Origin: an uncultured Pseudanabaenaceae cyanobacterium
GTDB lineage: Bacteria > Cyanobacteriota > Cyanobacteriia > Pseudanabaenales > Pseudanabaenaceae
NCBI GenBank assembly: GCA_937927915.1
Contig: CALGKB010000008.1
Location: 1-64,000 of the forward strand
Direction: 5' to 3'
DNA: 64,000 nt
Shown here: positions 52,838 through 61,375 of the stretch, in pieces
Layout of the letters: each line of letters begins with the position of its first letter
Numbering within the stretch: the first letter of the stretch is position 1
The notes under the pieces: generated by a model
Told to the model about the DNA's origin: nothing
Databases searched by the model: none
What the model saw: only the letters and a program-made list of their open reading frames with translations
Made by a program: the position numbers and the translations under genes

Positions 52838-53672
52838 GGAGGAATTTCTCCAGGGCAACAGCGGCTCCCTCTGCCGTAATGGGGGGGGCAACCCAGTCCG
52901 CTACTTCTTTGAGTTCTGGTGTGCCATTGCCCATCGCTACCCCTATCCCCGCGTATTTCACCATCTCTATATCATTGGCATTGTCCCCGATCGTCATCAC
53001 CTGCTGGGGCTGCAAGCCATAGATTTGTTCCGCCAGAAATTGCACCGCTGTCCCCTTGTTTGCCTGGGGGTGAGTGGCTTCCAAATAGCGGGCTTGGGAA
53101 CGGGTCAAATAGAGTTCATCCTGCCTGTAGCGCTGTTGCATATCCCGCAGCAGTTGTGCCACCCGATCGCCATTTTCCCCTAGGGCTAAAACCTTGGTGG
53201 GGGGAGTCTGCTGTTGGAGGAAGGTAGTGAGACAGCCCACAGGGACAACCGGCACTTGGGAGCGCTCCGCGTAGGCTTGGCTCTGGGGATTGAGTTCCTG
53301 CACGTACAGTTGGTCGTCGACATAGAGATGGATAACCACGTCAGGATAACGCCGCAAGTCCTCTACCAAGCGCAGGGCGTACTCCGTGCTGACGGGCAAA
53401 TGATTGACTACCCGATCGGTTTGGGGGTCTTTGATCAAGGCTCCCTGGTAGGAGATGAGGGGTACATCCGCCCCCACGGCTTGGTGAAAACGCACTGCCG
53501 ATCGGTACATCCTGCCTGTGGCGATCCCCACTTTGACTCCCTTTGCCTGGACTGCCTTGATGGTCTCCTGCAAACGGGGACTGACGGTGTTATCTTCCCC
53601 TGCGATCGTGCCATCGATGTCCAAAACCACCAGTTTGATGTCTAACACTTTGCCCCCGTAATTGCTGCACAT
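52830..53672 (-). CDS. Cof-type HAD-superfamily phosphatase
   Basis: The 280-residue protein has the HAD motifs: nucleophile LVVLDIDGTIAGEDNTVS, motif II GIATGRMYRSA, lysine (NKGTAVQFLAEQIYG) and motif IV TIGDNANDIEMVKYAGIGVA. The Cof-type cap between motifs II and III is present. Cof/YidA-type enzymes hydrolyse sugar phosphates, FMN or PLP; the substrate is unknown here. The ATG at 53672 overlaps the upstream gene by 31 bp; a GTG at 53648 (overlap 7 bp) would give VLDIKLVVLDIDGT and is equally plausible. Confidence 0.9.
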   Translation of the reverse strand: MCSNYGGKVLDIKLVVLDIDGTIAGEDNTVSPRLQETIKAVQAKGVKVGIATGRMYRSAVRFHQAVGADVPLISYQGALIKDPQTDRVVNHLPVSTEYALRLVEDLRRYPDVVIHLYVDDQLYVQELNPQSQAYAERSQVPVVPVGCLTTFLQQQTPPTKVLALGENGDRVAQLLRDMQQRYRQDELYLTRSQARYLEATHPQANKGTAVQFLAEQIYGLQPQQVMTIGDNANDIEMVKYAGIGVAMGNGTPELKEVADWVAPPITAEGAAVALEKFLLT

Positions 53673-54490
53673 TCCTGGAGGAGCTGCCGCGCCACCTCCT
53701 TCGGTAACTGGGACGATCGTTCTGCCGCCATACGGTAGAAGCGTTTGCCCTCCTCTATACTACCCTTTTGCCAGAGAATTTGCCCCTTCAAGTAAAACAA
53801 TTCGGGGTTCTGGGGCGCTAGGGCAATGGCTTTGTCCACCGCTTCCAGGGCAAGGTCGGATTTTTTGGCATCCCGATAGCCCAGGGCAATCCCCCGCCAA
53901 CGTAAATATTCCGGTGCCGCTTGCCTTAGGGTGTTGAGGGCAGTTTCCAAGTCCGCTAGGGGCAGGACAGAGGCAACTAGGATGTCCATATAGCCCTTGA
54001 TGAGGTTGAGTTCGGGGTCGGTGGGGTCGACTTCCTGCGCCTTGGCAATCTCCTCCAGTGCCCTTTGTAGGGTAGCAATGGCTTGGGGTGCGCCTTTGAT
54101 CACACCTTGGGTAGAAACTATATGCCCCGCCTCCATAAACAGTCCCACCCCCGTATAGAGATGCCCCCGCAGTTTGTCCTTGGGCAAGAGCTTTTGGGCG
54201 CTGTCTTTGATGCGATTGGCATAGACCAACATCCCTGGAAAGTCCTTCTCTAGGTAGGCAATGGCTGCCCGCAGTCCATGGAGGAGGGGTTCATCCGCCT
54301 CTGTGCGCAGTGCTACGTCTACCTGCCTTGCCCCCGCCGGATAGTTGCCCTGTTGGAACAGCAGTTGAAAGGCTTTTTCCGTCTCATTGCCGATGGGGCG
54401 GGGATTGGTAGTGCGAAAGGGGTCACCTGCCCAGGCGGGCATAGCCAGCAAAAGAGCAGCAGTCCAAACCAGGAAGGGCTGATGGTTCAT
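53642..54490 (-). CDS. Exported TPR-like protein of unknown function
   Basis: The 282-residue protein has a signal peptide (FLVWTAALLLAMPAWAG) and a helical, TPR-like body (KSDLALEAVDKAIALAPQNP, IATLQRALEEIAKAQEVDPT). A conserved segment LYTGVGLFMEAGHIVSTQGV is unlike ordinary TPR and marks a specific cyanobacterial family I cannot name. It overlaps the HAD gene start by about 31 bp (or 7 bp with the GTG start). The final cysteine in GAKC is two residues from the stop. Confidence 0.75.
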   Translation of the reverse strand: MNHQPFLVWTAALLLAMPAWAGDPFRTTNPRPIGNETEKAFQLLFQQGNYPAGARQVDVALRTEADEPLLHGLRAAIAYLEKDFPGMLVYANRIKDSAQKLLPKDKLRGHLYTGVGLFMEAGHIVSTQGVIKGAPQAIATLQRALEEIAKAQEVDPTDPELNLIKGYMDILVASVLPLADLETALNTLRQAAPEYLRWRGIALGYRDAKKSDLALEAVDKAIALAPQNPELFYLKGQILWQKGSIEEGKRFYRMAAERSSQLPKEVARQLLQECAAITGAKC

Positions 54491-54546
54491 AGCTTAGGGG
54501 TAGTGGGTCTTCCGTATTTTAGTCGTAAATGCTACGGTTTCTGTTC

Positions 54547-55302
54547 CTATGCCAATGCCAGTAATTCCTCCGCCATGTCAAAATTGGTGGTGACAGTCTG
54601 TACATCTTCTAGGTTATCTAGGGCATCGATGAGCTTCAGGAGCGATCGGGCTTGCTCGCTGTCTGTGACTGCCACGGTGTTACTGGGAATCCAGCGGAAC
54701 TCCGTCTGCAGAATTGACCAACCCAGGGATTGCAGATAGCGGTTGAGGTGTTCCAGGTTGGGAATAGCGGTGAAAATTTCTACCACAGGTTCTTCCTCCC
54801 AAGTGGTGTATTCGTAGGTATCTGCTCCTCCTTCTAGGCAGGCTGCCAGGATTTCTTCCTCTGTCATGGTGTGTTTGACGGTCACTACGCCGCGATGGCT
54901 AAACAGCCAACTGACACAGCCCGTTTCCCCCAGGTTGCCCCCGTATTTGTTGAAGGCAGCGCGAATGTCGGCAGCAGTGCGATTGCGGTTGTCCGTGAGG
55001 GCTTCGATGATAATGGCAACTCCCCCCGGTCCATAGCCTTCGTAGCGGATGCTCTCTAGGTTGTCTCCCCCTGCCATGCCGGCACCCTTAGCGATCGCTC
55101 GCTCAATGTTTTCGTTGGGAATACCCGCTGCCTTTGCCTTCTCGATCGCTGTCCGCAGTTGAAAATTGCCCTCGGGGTCAGGAATACCGTTGCGCGCTGC
55201 TACCATGATTGCCCTGGACATCTTGGCAAAAATTTGCCCCTTGACAGCATCTACTTTTGCCTTGTGACGCTTGATGTTTGCCCATTTACTGTGTCCTGCC
55301 AT
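54547..55302 (-). CDS. yebC: YebC/PmpR-family regulator
   Basis: The 251-residue protein begins MAGHSKWANIKRHKAKVDAV, the defining YebC start, and continues GIPNENIERAIAKGAG and IRYEGYGPGGVAIIIEALTD. Members act as transcriptional regulators or as translation factors that relieve polyproline stalls (TACO1 in mitochondria); which applies in cyanobacteria is unclear. Length is normal. It is divergent from kaiA, whose start is 52 bp away. Confidence 0.95.
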   Translation of the reverse strand: MAGHSKWANIKRHKAKVDAVKGQIFAKMSRAIMVAARNGIPDPEGNFQLRTAIEKAKAAGIPNENIERAIAKGAGMAGGDNLESIRYEGYGPGGVAIIIEALTDNRNRTAADIRAAFNKYGGNLGETGCVSWLFSHRGVVTVKHTMTEEEILAACLEGGADTYEYTTWEEEPVVEIFTAIPNLEHLNRYLQSLGWSILQTEFRWIPSNTVAVTDSEQARSLLKLIDALDNLEDVQTVTTNFDMAEELLALA

Positions 55303-55354
55303 AGTTTCTTAAGAATGTCTTAATATTTATTTAAGGATTGCAAAGTTACCACAG

Positions 55355-55666
55355 TTGGTCAGCTTGGCGAATGAGGATAATACGGTTATTTTAGAGGGAC
55401 TGCGGCAAAAATACCGCGATATTGTGTGGCGTTATTTTCATGGTAATACCGATCGGGCGGTGAAAGAGTTTGTGGAGGAGGCATTTAGCCATCATCTGGC
55501 AGTCAGTGACATTATTAAAATCCATGCAGAACTGATGGAAAGCTTGGCAAGGCAATTAAAGATAGAGGGGCGTAATCCCGATATTTTGTTGGACTATCGC
55601 CTTACCCTCATCGATGTCATTGCCCACCTGTGCGAACGCTATCGTCGTTCCCTCGCTGACAGCTAA
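55355..55666 (+). CDS. kaiA: Short circadian clock protein KaiA (C-terminal domain only)
   Basis: KaiA stimulates KaiC autophosphorylation in the cyanobacterial clock. This 103-residue protein consists only of the KaiA C-terminal dimerisation and KaiC-binding domain: [13 protein letters not shown], then [20 protein letters not shown] and [20 protein letters not shown], which is the most conserved KaiA segment. The N-terminal pseudo-receiver domain of Synechococcus elongatus KaiA (284 residues) is missing, as in Anabaena/Nostoc KaiA of about 100 residues. Start is a TTG at 55355 (or the TTG at 55364). kaiB and kaiC are not adjacent; neighbours are yebC and pepA. Its stop overlaps the pepA stop. 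Confidence 0.92.
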   Translation: MVSLANEDNTVILEGLRQKYRDIVWRYFHGNTDRAVKEFVEEAFSHHLAVSDIIKIHAELMESLARQLKIEGRNPDILLDYRLTLIDVIAHLCERYRRSLADS

Positions 55667-57162
55667 GCTGCCATACTCAAGACCCAGTTGACCAGGGTAC
55701 GCACGGGATAGCCGGTGCCGCCGGGGTTGTTGTAACCGGATTCTTTCTCTGTCCAGACGGGACCTGCTACGTCCAGGTGTGCCCAGGCTGTAGTTTTTTC
55801 CACAAACTGCTTCAGGAACAGAGCGGCTGTAATGGCACCGCCGTAGCGCCCGCCGGCATTCTTAAAGTCGGCAATCATGGACTTCATACCTTCAAAGTAG
55901 GGTTCCTCTAGGGGCATCCGCCAGAACTTTTCCCCCGCCAATTTGGCGCTGGTTTCAATTTTCTGCGCTAGTTCATCGTCCGTTGACCACAGACCGCCGA
56001 TGCTTTCCCCCAGTGCCACAATGCAGGCACCTGTCAAAGTAGCCAAGTCCACGATCGCCTTTGGCTCTAACCGATCGGCAAACACCAGGGCATCTGCCAG
56101 AGTTAAGCGACCTTCCGCGTCGGTGTTGTTCACTTCGATCGTTTTGCCGTTGGAGGCCGTGAGGATGTCGCCGGGGTGGATCGCTCTGCCGCTGATCATG
56201 TTCTCGCAGGCGGCAATGATGAAATGCACTTCCAGATTGGGAGGATTGAGGGCACCAATGACCTGGGCACAGCCGAGGGTAGCCGCCGCCCCTGCCATGT
56301 CCATCTTCATCGTCTCGATGCCACTGTTACCGGTTTTGAGGTTCAGTCCCCCCGAATCAAAGGTGAGACCCTTGCCGATGATGGCTAACTTGGTGGGATT
56401 GTCCCCCTGCTTGTAGGTGAGGTGGATAAATTTCGGCTCTAAGTCCGAGGCCTGCGCTACGCCCAAAAATGCCCCCATCCCCAAGGCTTGACACTGCTCC
56501 CGTTCCAGAATTTCCACCGTAAACCGATCGGGGTAGGTTTTGGCAATTTCCTGGGCAGTTTCTGCCAACTTCGCAGGAGTGACCACATTGGCGGGGGCGG
56601 AGACCAACTCCCGGGCAAGAATGACCCCATTGCAGATGACCTTTGCCCGCTCGATCGCTGCCTGAGCCTGGCTTTCCAAAATCTCGATCGTTTCCAGGCT
56701 TGGCTCATTCTTCTCCTTGTCTTCCTCCTTGGGCTTGGACTTGAAGCGTTTGTCCTGATGGGCGGTAAGAATTGCCCCCTCTGCTAGAATTTGCGCTGTT
56801 AGGTCAGCATCGGCGTTGAAGAGAGGGAAACTGAGTGCCATAGTCTTACAGCGGGCTTGATTTGCCCAACGGACTGCCTGGGCTGCAGCTCTACGCCAGG
56901 TATCGGTCGTTGCTTTGGCAGGGTCCCCTAAACCCACTAACATCACCTTTTTGATGGGACTGTTGCCCCCTACCCGTCCCCCTACAGCGCTATTCACTTC
57001 TCCCTTGAACTTGTTTTCCGCCACTAATTCCGCGATCGTGTCACCCAAAACTTCCCTATCCATCTCCAGGACGTAGGTGGGGAGGTCACCACTGAACACT
57101 CCAAACACCAGAACATCTCCCGACCAAGCGCGGTGATTGTTTGTAACTGCCCGAATTTCCAT
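55663..57162 (-). CDS. pepA: Leucyl aminopeptidase (M17 family)
   Basis: This two-metal aminopeptidase of the M17 family has 499 residues. The metal-binding and catalytic motifs are [28 protein letters not shown] and the family signature [15 protein letters not shown]. The C-terminal catalytic half is intact, with [19 protein letters not shown]. An acidic, lysine/glutamate-rich insert ([17 protein letters not shown]) lies between the N-terminal and catalytic domains. In cyanobacteria PepA is a housekeeping peptidase. The 3' end overlaps the kaiA stop by 4 bp. Confidence 0.96.
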   Translation of the reverse strand: MEIRAVTNNHRAWSGDVLVFGVFSGDLPTYVLEMDREVLGDTIAELVAENKFKGEVNSAVGGRVGGNSPIKKVMLVGLGDPAKATTDTWRRAAAQAVRWANQARCKTMALSFPLFNADADLTAQILAEGAILTAHQDKRFKSKPKEEDKEKNEPSLETIEILESQAQAAIERAKVICNGVILARELVSAPANVVTPAKLAETAQEIAKTYPDRFTVEILEREQCQALGMGAFLGVAQASDLEPKFIHLTYKQGDNPTKLAIIGKGLTFDSGGLNLKTGNSGIETMKMDMAGAAATLGCAQVIGALNPPNLEVHFIIAACENMISGRAIHPGDILTASNGKTIEVNNTDAEGRLTLADALVFADRLEPKAIVDLATLTGACIVALGESIGGLWSTDDELAQKIETSAKLAGEKFWRMPLEEPYFEGMKSMIADFKNAGGRYGGAITAALFLKQFVEKTTAWAHLDVAGPVWTEKESGYNNPGGTGYPVRTLVNWVLSMAA

Positions 57163-57277
57163 GTAAACTTCTGTCGCAATTCCTCCCCCATTTTAGCTCA
57201 TCCTGGCTGCTGCAATTTTAGGCAGTGAAGGGATCTTTAGCACAAATGGTATTGACAATGTGGGCTTTGTCGGCAAA

Positions 57278-57469
57278 CTAGCCTGTGCAGCAGTTAGTGC
57301 GAGTATTAAATTCAGGGATGTAGGGCTTGGTGTCTAGTAAGGGAGTCCCGTAAATAACCTCAATTCCTTTCACACGCAGAACTAAGGCGTTGATCTCCAG
57401 CAGTTCCACGACAGATGGGGCGGGCAGGGGATCGAGTGGTAAATAGTCCTCTCTGCACTGTGTGGACAA
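57278..57469 (-). pseudogene. Remnant of a TrmO/UPF0066-family tRNA methyltransferase
   Basis: The 63-codon stretch reads LPAPSVVELLEINALVLRVK and then IYGTPLLDTKPYIPEFNTRT. These match the C-terminal signatures of TrmO (YaeB/TsaA): the LSVVELL segment and the DGTPLLDIKPYxPxFD segment. The N-terminal half with the cofactor-binding barrel is missing and the DGTP aspartate is changed. It is a fragment, not a working gene, in an accessory gap between pepA and an HTH gene. Confidence 0.6.
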
Positions 57470-57488
57470 AGGATTTGATCATGGGTTG

Positions 57489-57869
57489 AAACAGAAGTGT
57501 TGAACAAAAGTTTGGAGGGGTAGAAAAAAGGGAAGAAATGTCGTAGTTCTTAGCTTAAAAGATGAAAAAATAATCAGTTTACTACTGCATCTTTTGCTGC
57601 TATTGTCAAGTCCATTCTCAAGCACCTCAGCCCTTGCGACTATCCCGTCCTCAACTCCCAACTGCTCTTCAAAAACTGATTGGGTATTTAGTATTAGAGT
57701 TAGTGAATGTACCCGCATACTTGCCCAGGAAGGTGTTAGATAAGTTACGATATTTGCAACTGGAACTGAGGCGAGGGTGTTCCATTGTTCATTGGAGCTT
57801 TGATTAGCAGCTGGAGCTACTTGTCTGTTAAAACGTTAGGTTTTGTTGCAGGATTCAACACTTCTGTTT
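57489..57869. repeat. 16-bp perfect inverted repeat bounding a 381-bp segment
   Basis: AAACAGAAGTGTTGAA at 57489-57504 recurs exactly inverted at 57854-57869 (TTCAACACTTCTGTTT), 349 bp apart. A perfect 16-bp match within a few hundred bases is unlikely by chance. The enclosed DNA is AT-rich and holds a 77-codon open stretch on the plus strand without a start (LPTALQKLIGYLVLELVN, then PAYLPRKVLDKLRYLQLE; stop at 57804-57806). This could be a small MITE-like or transposon-derived element, or an inverted duplication; no clear target duplication is seen outside the repeats. The right repeat lies inside the first codons of the HTH gene. Confidence 0.55.
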
Positions 57870-58343
57870 TATTACGGCTTACAGCCGGTGTTTGACAATA
57901 ATCGTTATCCTGAGGAAATACAAACGGATTGGCTGACTGGTCAAAACATTCCTGATGATCCGGAAGAAGCATTACGATACTGGATGGAGGATGCTACGGC
58001 AGGTAAAATCAGCACCAACTCTAAGCAAAAGTGGATAGGCACTCTCAATGCTTCTATTGCTGATTTTGAGTTGCCTGAGGATTGGCGTGTGACAGTACCA
58101 AAGGGCAAAGCAAAGGTAAAGACTAGAAATAAAGACAAATTTTCTACTGTAGCTGTGATTACGGGAGAAAGCATCAGAGAGGCAAAACTGCAAAAGGGCA
58201 TCAGTCAACAGCAACTATCAACTCTGTTGCATAAAAGTCAGGGTTGTATTATGAACATTGAAGTGGGGCGCTATAAAATCAAACCAAAAGGTTTAGCTCT
58301 CCTAGCTTCTGTCCCTGACAATTTGGCTGTTTTGTTGGGGTGA
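57843..58343 (+). CDS. Protein with C-terminal XRE-type helix-turn-helix, unknown role
   Basis: The 166-residue frame has a C-terminal helix-turn-helix of XRE/Cro type (IREAKLQKGISQQQLSTLLH, SQGCIMNIEVGRYKIKPKGL) and an N-terminal region with DPEEALRYWMEDATAG that I do not recognise. It may be an antitoxin-like or phage-derived regulator; no toxin gene is adjacent. The start is uncertain: TTG at 57843 or 57846 lies next to the inverted repeat, and an in-frame TAG is at 57837. The gene sits in an AT-rich accessory island and its stop is 1 bp from the convergent SLH lipoprotein stop. Confidence 0.65.
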   Translation: MLQDSTLLFYYGLQPVFDNNRYPEEIQTDWLTGQNIPDDPEEALRYWMEDATAGKISTNSKQKWIGTLNASIADFELPEDWRVTVPKGKAKVKTRNKDKFSTVAVITGESIREAKLQKGISQQQLSTLLHKSQGCIMNIEVGRYKIKPKGLALLASVPDNLAVLLG

Positions 58344-58344
58344 T

Positions 58345-59406
58345 TTAATCTGACCTACTCGCTAACTGTAGGACTTCTTTGGCAGAAATACCTTTTTCCC
58401 CGTCGCCAAAGTACCACAAAGAGAGGGCAGCTTCCAGGCGGGAGACGTGTTTGCCAGGTTGGAACAGGGTGGTAAAGCCAAAACTGCGGCGGATGTTGCT
58501 CAGTTCCCCCAAGCGGCTGTCCTGTAAAACCGCCCCCAGGGCGCTAGGGCTAATCCGATCGCTGTCCTGAAAGTTCCAAGCGTTCTGCACGGCGTTAGAA
58601 CTGGCGGGGGGGATGGGACGACGTAGATCAAGGGGAATTTTCCACTGCACCATGACTTCGCGGGTGAGGGGACGATCGGGTTGAAATTCCTGCAGGCTGC
58701 GATCGATGATGCCAGCGTTTGCCAAACCCTGAATAAAGCCAAAATCTGGGTCAGATTGGGGTACATCCCGAAAGAGGGGTAGTTCCCGATCGGGTAGGGC
58801 AGGGCGAATTTGCTGGGCGGGGTCACTAAAGAAGCGATTGTGGGTGGTCACCAACCAGCGGGCATACTCACGGCGGCTAATCGTGGCGTTCATGTTGCGG
58901 TCAACGGGAATCACTCCCAGTTTTTGCAGGTCCCTTAGGTAGGGATTGCTACTGTCAGGGGGAGAGGGCACTGCGGCGGGTGGGGCAGGAGGCGGGGGAG
59001 AAACGGGAGGAGGGAGTGCGGCAAGGGGATTTTGCAATTTGAGGTAATAGAGACTCAGTTCCTGCCCTTGGCTGCTCACAGTTACCAGGTATTGCTGATT
59101 AAAGACAACAAGTTGTTGGTTGGTTTGACTGAGATTTTCCCACTCCTGCTGCCGAAAAAATTTTTGATAGGACTGCAGAGCATCGGCACTATTAGAGACG
59201 TTAAAAACTAGCCATCCTTCCCGATCGTTACCCCTCGCAGCCAGCAGTTGTCCAGGGGGGGCAATGGGCAAGGGAAAGCCAGGGGGCAGGGTAGGGGGGG
59301 CTTCCCACTTTTGCGGTGCGATCGCTGTGCTGAGACTCTCCCCGATGGGGGTATTGGCGCAGGACACTAACAGCAAGGCAAGACTGAGCAGGGCAAGTTT
59401 TTTCAT
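58345..59406 (-). CDS. Lipoprotein with SLH-like domains
   Basis: The ATG at 59406 gives a lipoprotein signal (KKLALLSLALLLVSCAN, lipobox LVSC); the ORF track adds 18 residues from the overlapping upstream gene. The 353-residue product has a proline-rich linker (PPPVSPPPPAPPAAVPSPPD) and then SLH-like repeats (YLRDLQKLGVIPVDRNMNAT, ANAGIIDRSLQEFQPDRPLT), as used for attachment to cell-wall polymers. It is ATGA-coupled (4-bp overlap) to the sugar nucleotidyltransferase gene, consistent with an envelope role. Confidence 0.85.
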   Translation of the reverse strand: MKKLALLSLALLLVSCANTPIGESLSTAIAPQKWEAPPTLPPGFPLPIAPPGQLLAARGNDREGWLVFNVSNSADALQSYQKFFRQQEWENLSQTNQQLVVFNQQYLVTVSSQGQELSLYYLKLQNPLAALPPPVSPPPPAPPAAVPSPPDSSNPYLRDLQKLGVIPVDRNMNATISRREYARWLVTTHNRFFSDPAQQIRPALPDRELPLFRDVPQSDPDFGFIQGLANAGIIDRSLQEFQPDRPLTREVMVQWKIPLDLRRPIPPASSNAVQNAWNFQDSDRISPSALGAVLQDSRLGELSNIRRSFGFTTLFQPGKHVSRLEAALSLWYFGDGEKGISAKEVLQLASRSD

Positions 59407-60356
59407 AGCACCAAGGTCCCTGGGGGATAAACCCCCGCAGTTACAGAACTGTTCAACCAACTGTTAGCTCCCACAATCGTGCCGGCAGCAATTACTGCCT
59501 TTTCCCCCACATAGCAATTGTCCCCAATGTAACAGGGAGGGTATAACCGTGCCTGGTCACTGATATTAGTATTTATACCTAGCCATACCCCCGGTTTGAG
59601 CAACTGGGCACGCCAGTTAAATTTCACCTTGCCCTGCAGAATGTCCAATTGGGCTTGATAGAACTTCTGGGGTGTACCCACATCCAGCCAGTAACCCTCC
59701 CACACAAAGCCCATCATTTTGTAGCCCCGCTCGAGGACTTCTGGAAAAAACACCCGCTCAAAACTCAAGGGTTCTCCCCCAGGATAGAGATCAAACAGGT
59801 GGGGTTGCAGGACGTAGGTACCAGCGTTGATGGTGTTGATACCCTGGGCAAGATAGGTGGCTGCTTGGTCGGGGGTAGGTTTTTCCCGAAATGCTAGGAC
59901 ACAATTTTCCCTGTCCAGTTCCACCAAGCCATAGGGGGTGATGTCCTCTACTCTGGTCAAAGTTAAAGTGACCGCGTTGCCATGGGTTTGATGAAACGTC
60001 AACAATGCCTGGAGGTCTAAATCGGTCAAAATATCAGCGTTGAAGACCAGGAGGGGTTCCCCTGTAAAGTAGGGCTTTGCCAGGGTCAGCGCTCCCGCCG
60101 TATCTAGGGGTGTGACCTCCTCGATGTAGCGAATCTGGGCACCAAACTGCCTGCCATCTGCCAAAAATTCCCGCACCTGCCCCGCCTGATAGTGAACATT
60201 AACTAGAATGTCCGTCACCCCCACTGCCACACACCGTTCCACCAGCCACTGCAAAAAAGGACGATCGATGAGGGGTAACATAGGTTTGGGACAACCGTAG
60301 GTGAGAGGTCGGAGGCGCGTGCCCTTGCCCCCGGCAATAATTACAGCCTGTGCCAT
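59403..60356 (-). CDS. Sugar-1-phosphate nucleotidyltransferase
   Basis: The 317-residue protein is a nucleotidyltransferase with the signature VIIAGGKGTRLRPLTYGCPK, the sugar-phosphate site LVFNADILTDLDL, VALREKPT-like LAFREKPTPDQ, and GYWLDVGTPQKFYQAQLDIL. A short left-handed beta-helix closes it (YIGDNCYVGEKAVIAAGTIV). It activates a hexose-1-phosphate, most likely mannose or glucose, for glycan synthesis; the sequence does not settle which. The gene is ATGA-coupled to the SLH lipoprotein and divergent from the LCP-glycosyltransferase run. Confidence 0.9.
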   Translation of the reverse strand: MAQAVIIAGGKGTRLRPLTYGCPKPMLPLIDRPFLQWLVERCVAVGVTDILVNVHYQAGQVREFLADGRQFGAQIRYIEEVTPLDTAGALTLAKPYFTGEPLLVFNADILTDLDLQALLTFHQTHGNAVTLTLTRVEDITPYGLVELDRENCVLAFREKPTPDQAATYLAQGINTINAGTYVLQPHLFDLYPGGEPLSFERVFFPEVLERGYKMMGFVWEGYWLDVGTPQKFYQAQLDILQGKVKFNWRAQLLKPGVWLGINTNISDQARLYPPCYIGDNCYVGEKAVIAAGTIVGANSWLNSSVTAGVYPPGTLVL

Positions 60357-60382
60357 CCAATTAGGGGTATAGTTTTAGGAGC

Positions 60383-60388
60383 ATTATA
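60383..60388 (-). promoter_or_regulatory. TATAAT -10 of the nucleotidyltransferase/SLH operon
   Basis: On the minus strand a perfect TATAAT lies about 27 bp upstream of the ATG at 60356. The -35 at 17 bp (TTAGTA) is poor. The divergent LCP gene starts at 60401, so the whole control region is only 44 bp. Confidence 0.45.
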
Positions 60389-60400
60389 GTTTAGTACCCC

Positions 60401-61375
60401 GTGCTTACTAACAGTCGCACCAAGTTAGCGCCCAAATCCCGCCGCCGCCGCCTGCGATGGGGCAATATTTTGCTACTGGGGGGTGTATGTGTAGCCATTG
60501 GTCTGGGTGCCCTGACCGCCAAATATGTACCTGTGACCGCCATTGACTGGCAAGGACTCCTACAGGGCAGAAATCTCAAGGAGGTGTGGCTGGAAGCCCT
60601 GGGCAAAAATCTCACCACTACCTACCAAGTCTTGGTGCTGGGAGTCGATGGGGGTTCGGGGGAGACAGGGGCAAAATTCAACGGGCGGACAGATACCATC
60701 ATGCTGCTGCGCTTTGATCCCCAGGGCAAAATTACCCTCCTCTCCATTCCCCGCGATACCCAGGTGCATTTGCCAGAGGTGGGGACGGCGAAAATCAATG
60801 CCGCCAATGTCTACGGTGGGATAGAAGAAGTGAAGACTGCCCTGCAAGAATTGCTGCCCCATGTCCGCATCGATCGTTATGTGCGCATTGACACAGGGGG
60901 GTTGCGGGCGGTGATTGACGCCATCGGGGGGGTAGAGGTGGATATACCAGAGCGGATGTACTACGCCGACAAAACCCAGGGCTTGTTGATCGACCTCTAT
61001 CCGGGTAGACAGGTACTCAACGGCAAACAGGCAGAGGCATTTAGTCGCTTCCGGGGGGATGCCAACGCTGACATCGGTAGAATTAAACGGCAACAAATTT
61101 TATTGCAGGCAGTCCAAAAAAAACTCGCTCAGCCCTGGACGATCGCTCGCCTGAAACCCCTTATTGCCGCTGTGCAGGAACATGTAGATACCAACCTGAC
61201 CTCAGAGGAGATGATTGCCCTCGCTGCCTTTAGTCTGAGCTTACCCCCAGAGGGGGTGGCAACTCTTACCCTGCCTGGTCAACCCCGCCTAGAAAATGAC
61301 ATTAGTTACTGGCAGCCAGATTTAGACACAATAGATGCAACGATCGTGCCGCAGTTTCTCACAGAAGGACAATGA
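60401..61375 (+). CDS. LytR-CpsA-Psr (LCP) family protein
   Basis: LCP proteins attach glycopolymers to peptidoglycan or process lipid-linked glycans. The 324-residue protein has a basic N-terminus (RRRRLRWG), one membrane helix (ILLLGGVCVAIGLGALTA), and the LCP motifs: GRTDTIMLLRFDPQGKITLL, SIPRDTQVHLPEVGTAKINA and FRGDANADIGRIKRQQILLQ with the conserved arginine pair. The start is a GTG at 60401. It is ATGA-coupled to a glycosyltransferase, so it probably acts in surface glycan synthesis. Confidence 0.93.
   Translation: MLTNSRTKLAPKSRRRRLRWGNILLLGGVCVAIGLGALTAKYVPVTAIDWQGLLQGRNLKEVWLEALGKNLTTTYQVLVLGVDGGSGETGAKFNGRTDTIMLLRFDPQGKITLLSIPRDTQVHLPEVGTAKINAANVYGGIEEVKTALQELLPHVRIDRYVRIDTGGLRAVIDAIGGVEVDIPERMYYADKTQGLLIDLYPGRQVLNGKQAEAFSRFRGDANADIGRIKRQQILLQAVQKKLAQPWTIARLKPLIAAVQEHVDTNLTSEEMIALAAFSLSLPPEGVATLTLPGQPRLENDISYWQPDLDTIDATIVPQFLTEGQ

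Noticed and set aside
57479-57718. Minus-strand ORF of 79 aa between pepA and the HTH gene
   Set aside because: No recognisable composition or start signal, and it reads across the inverted repeat; treated as chance.
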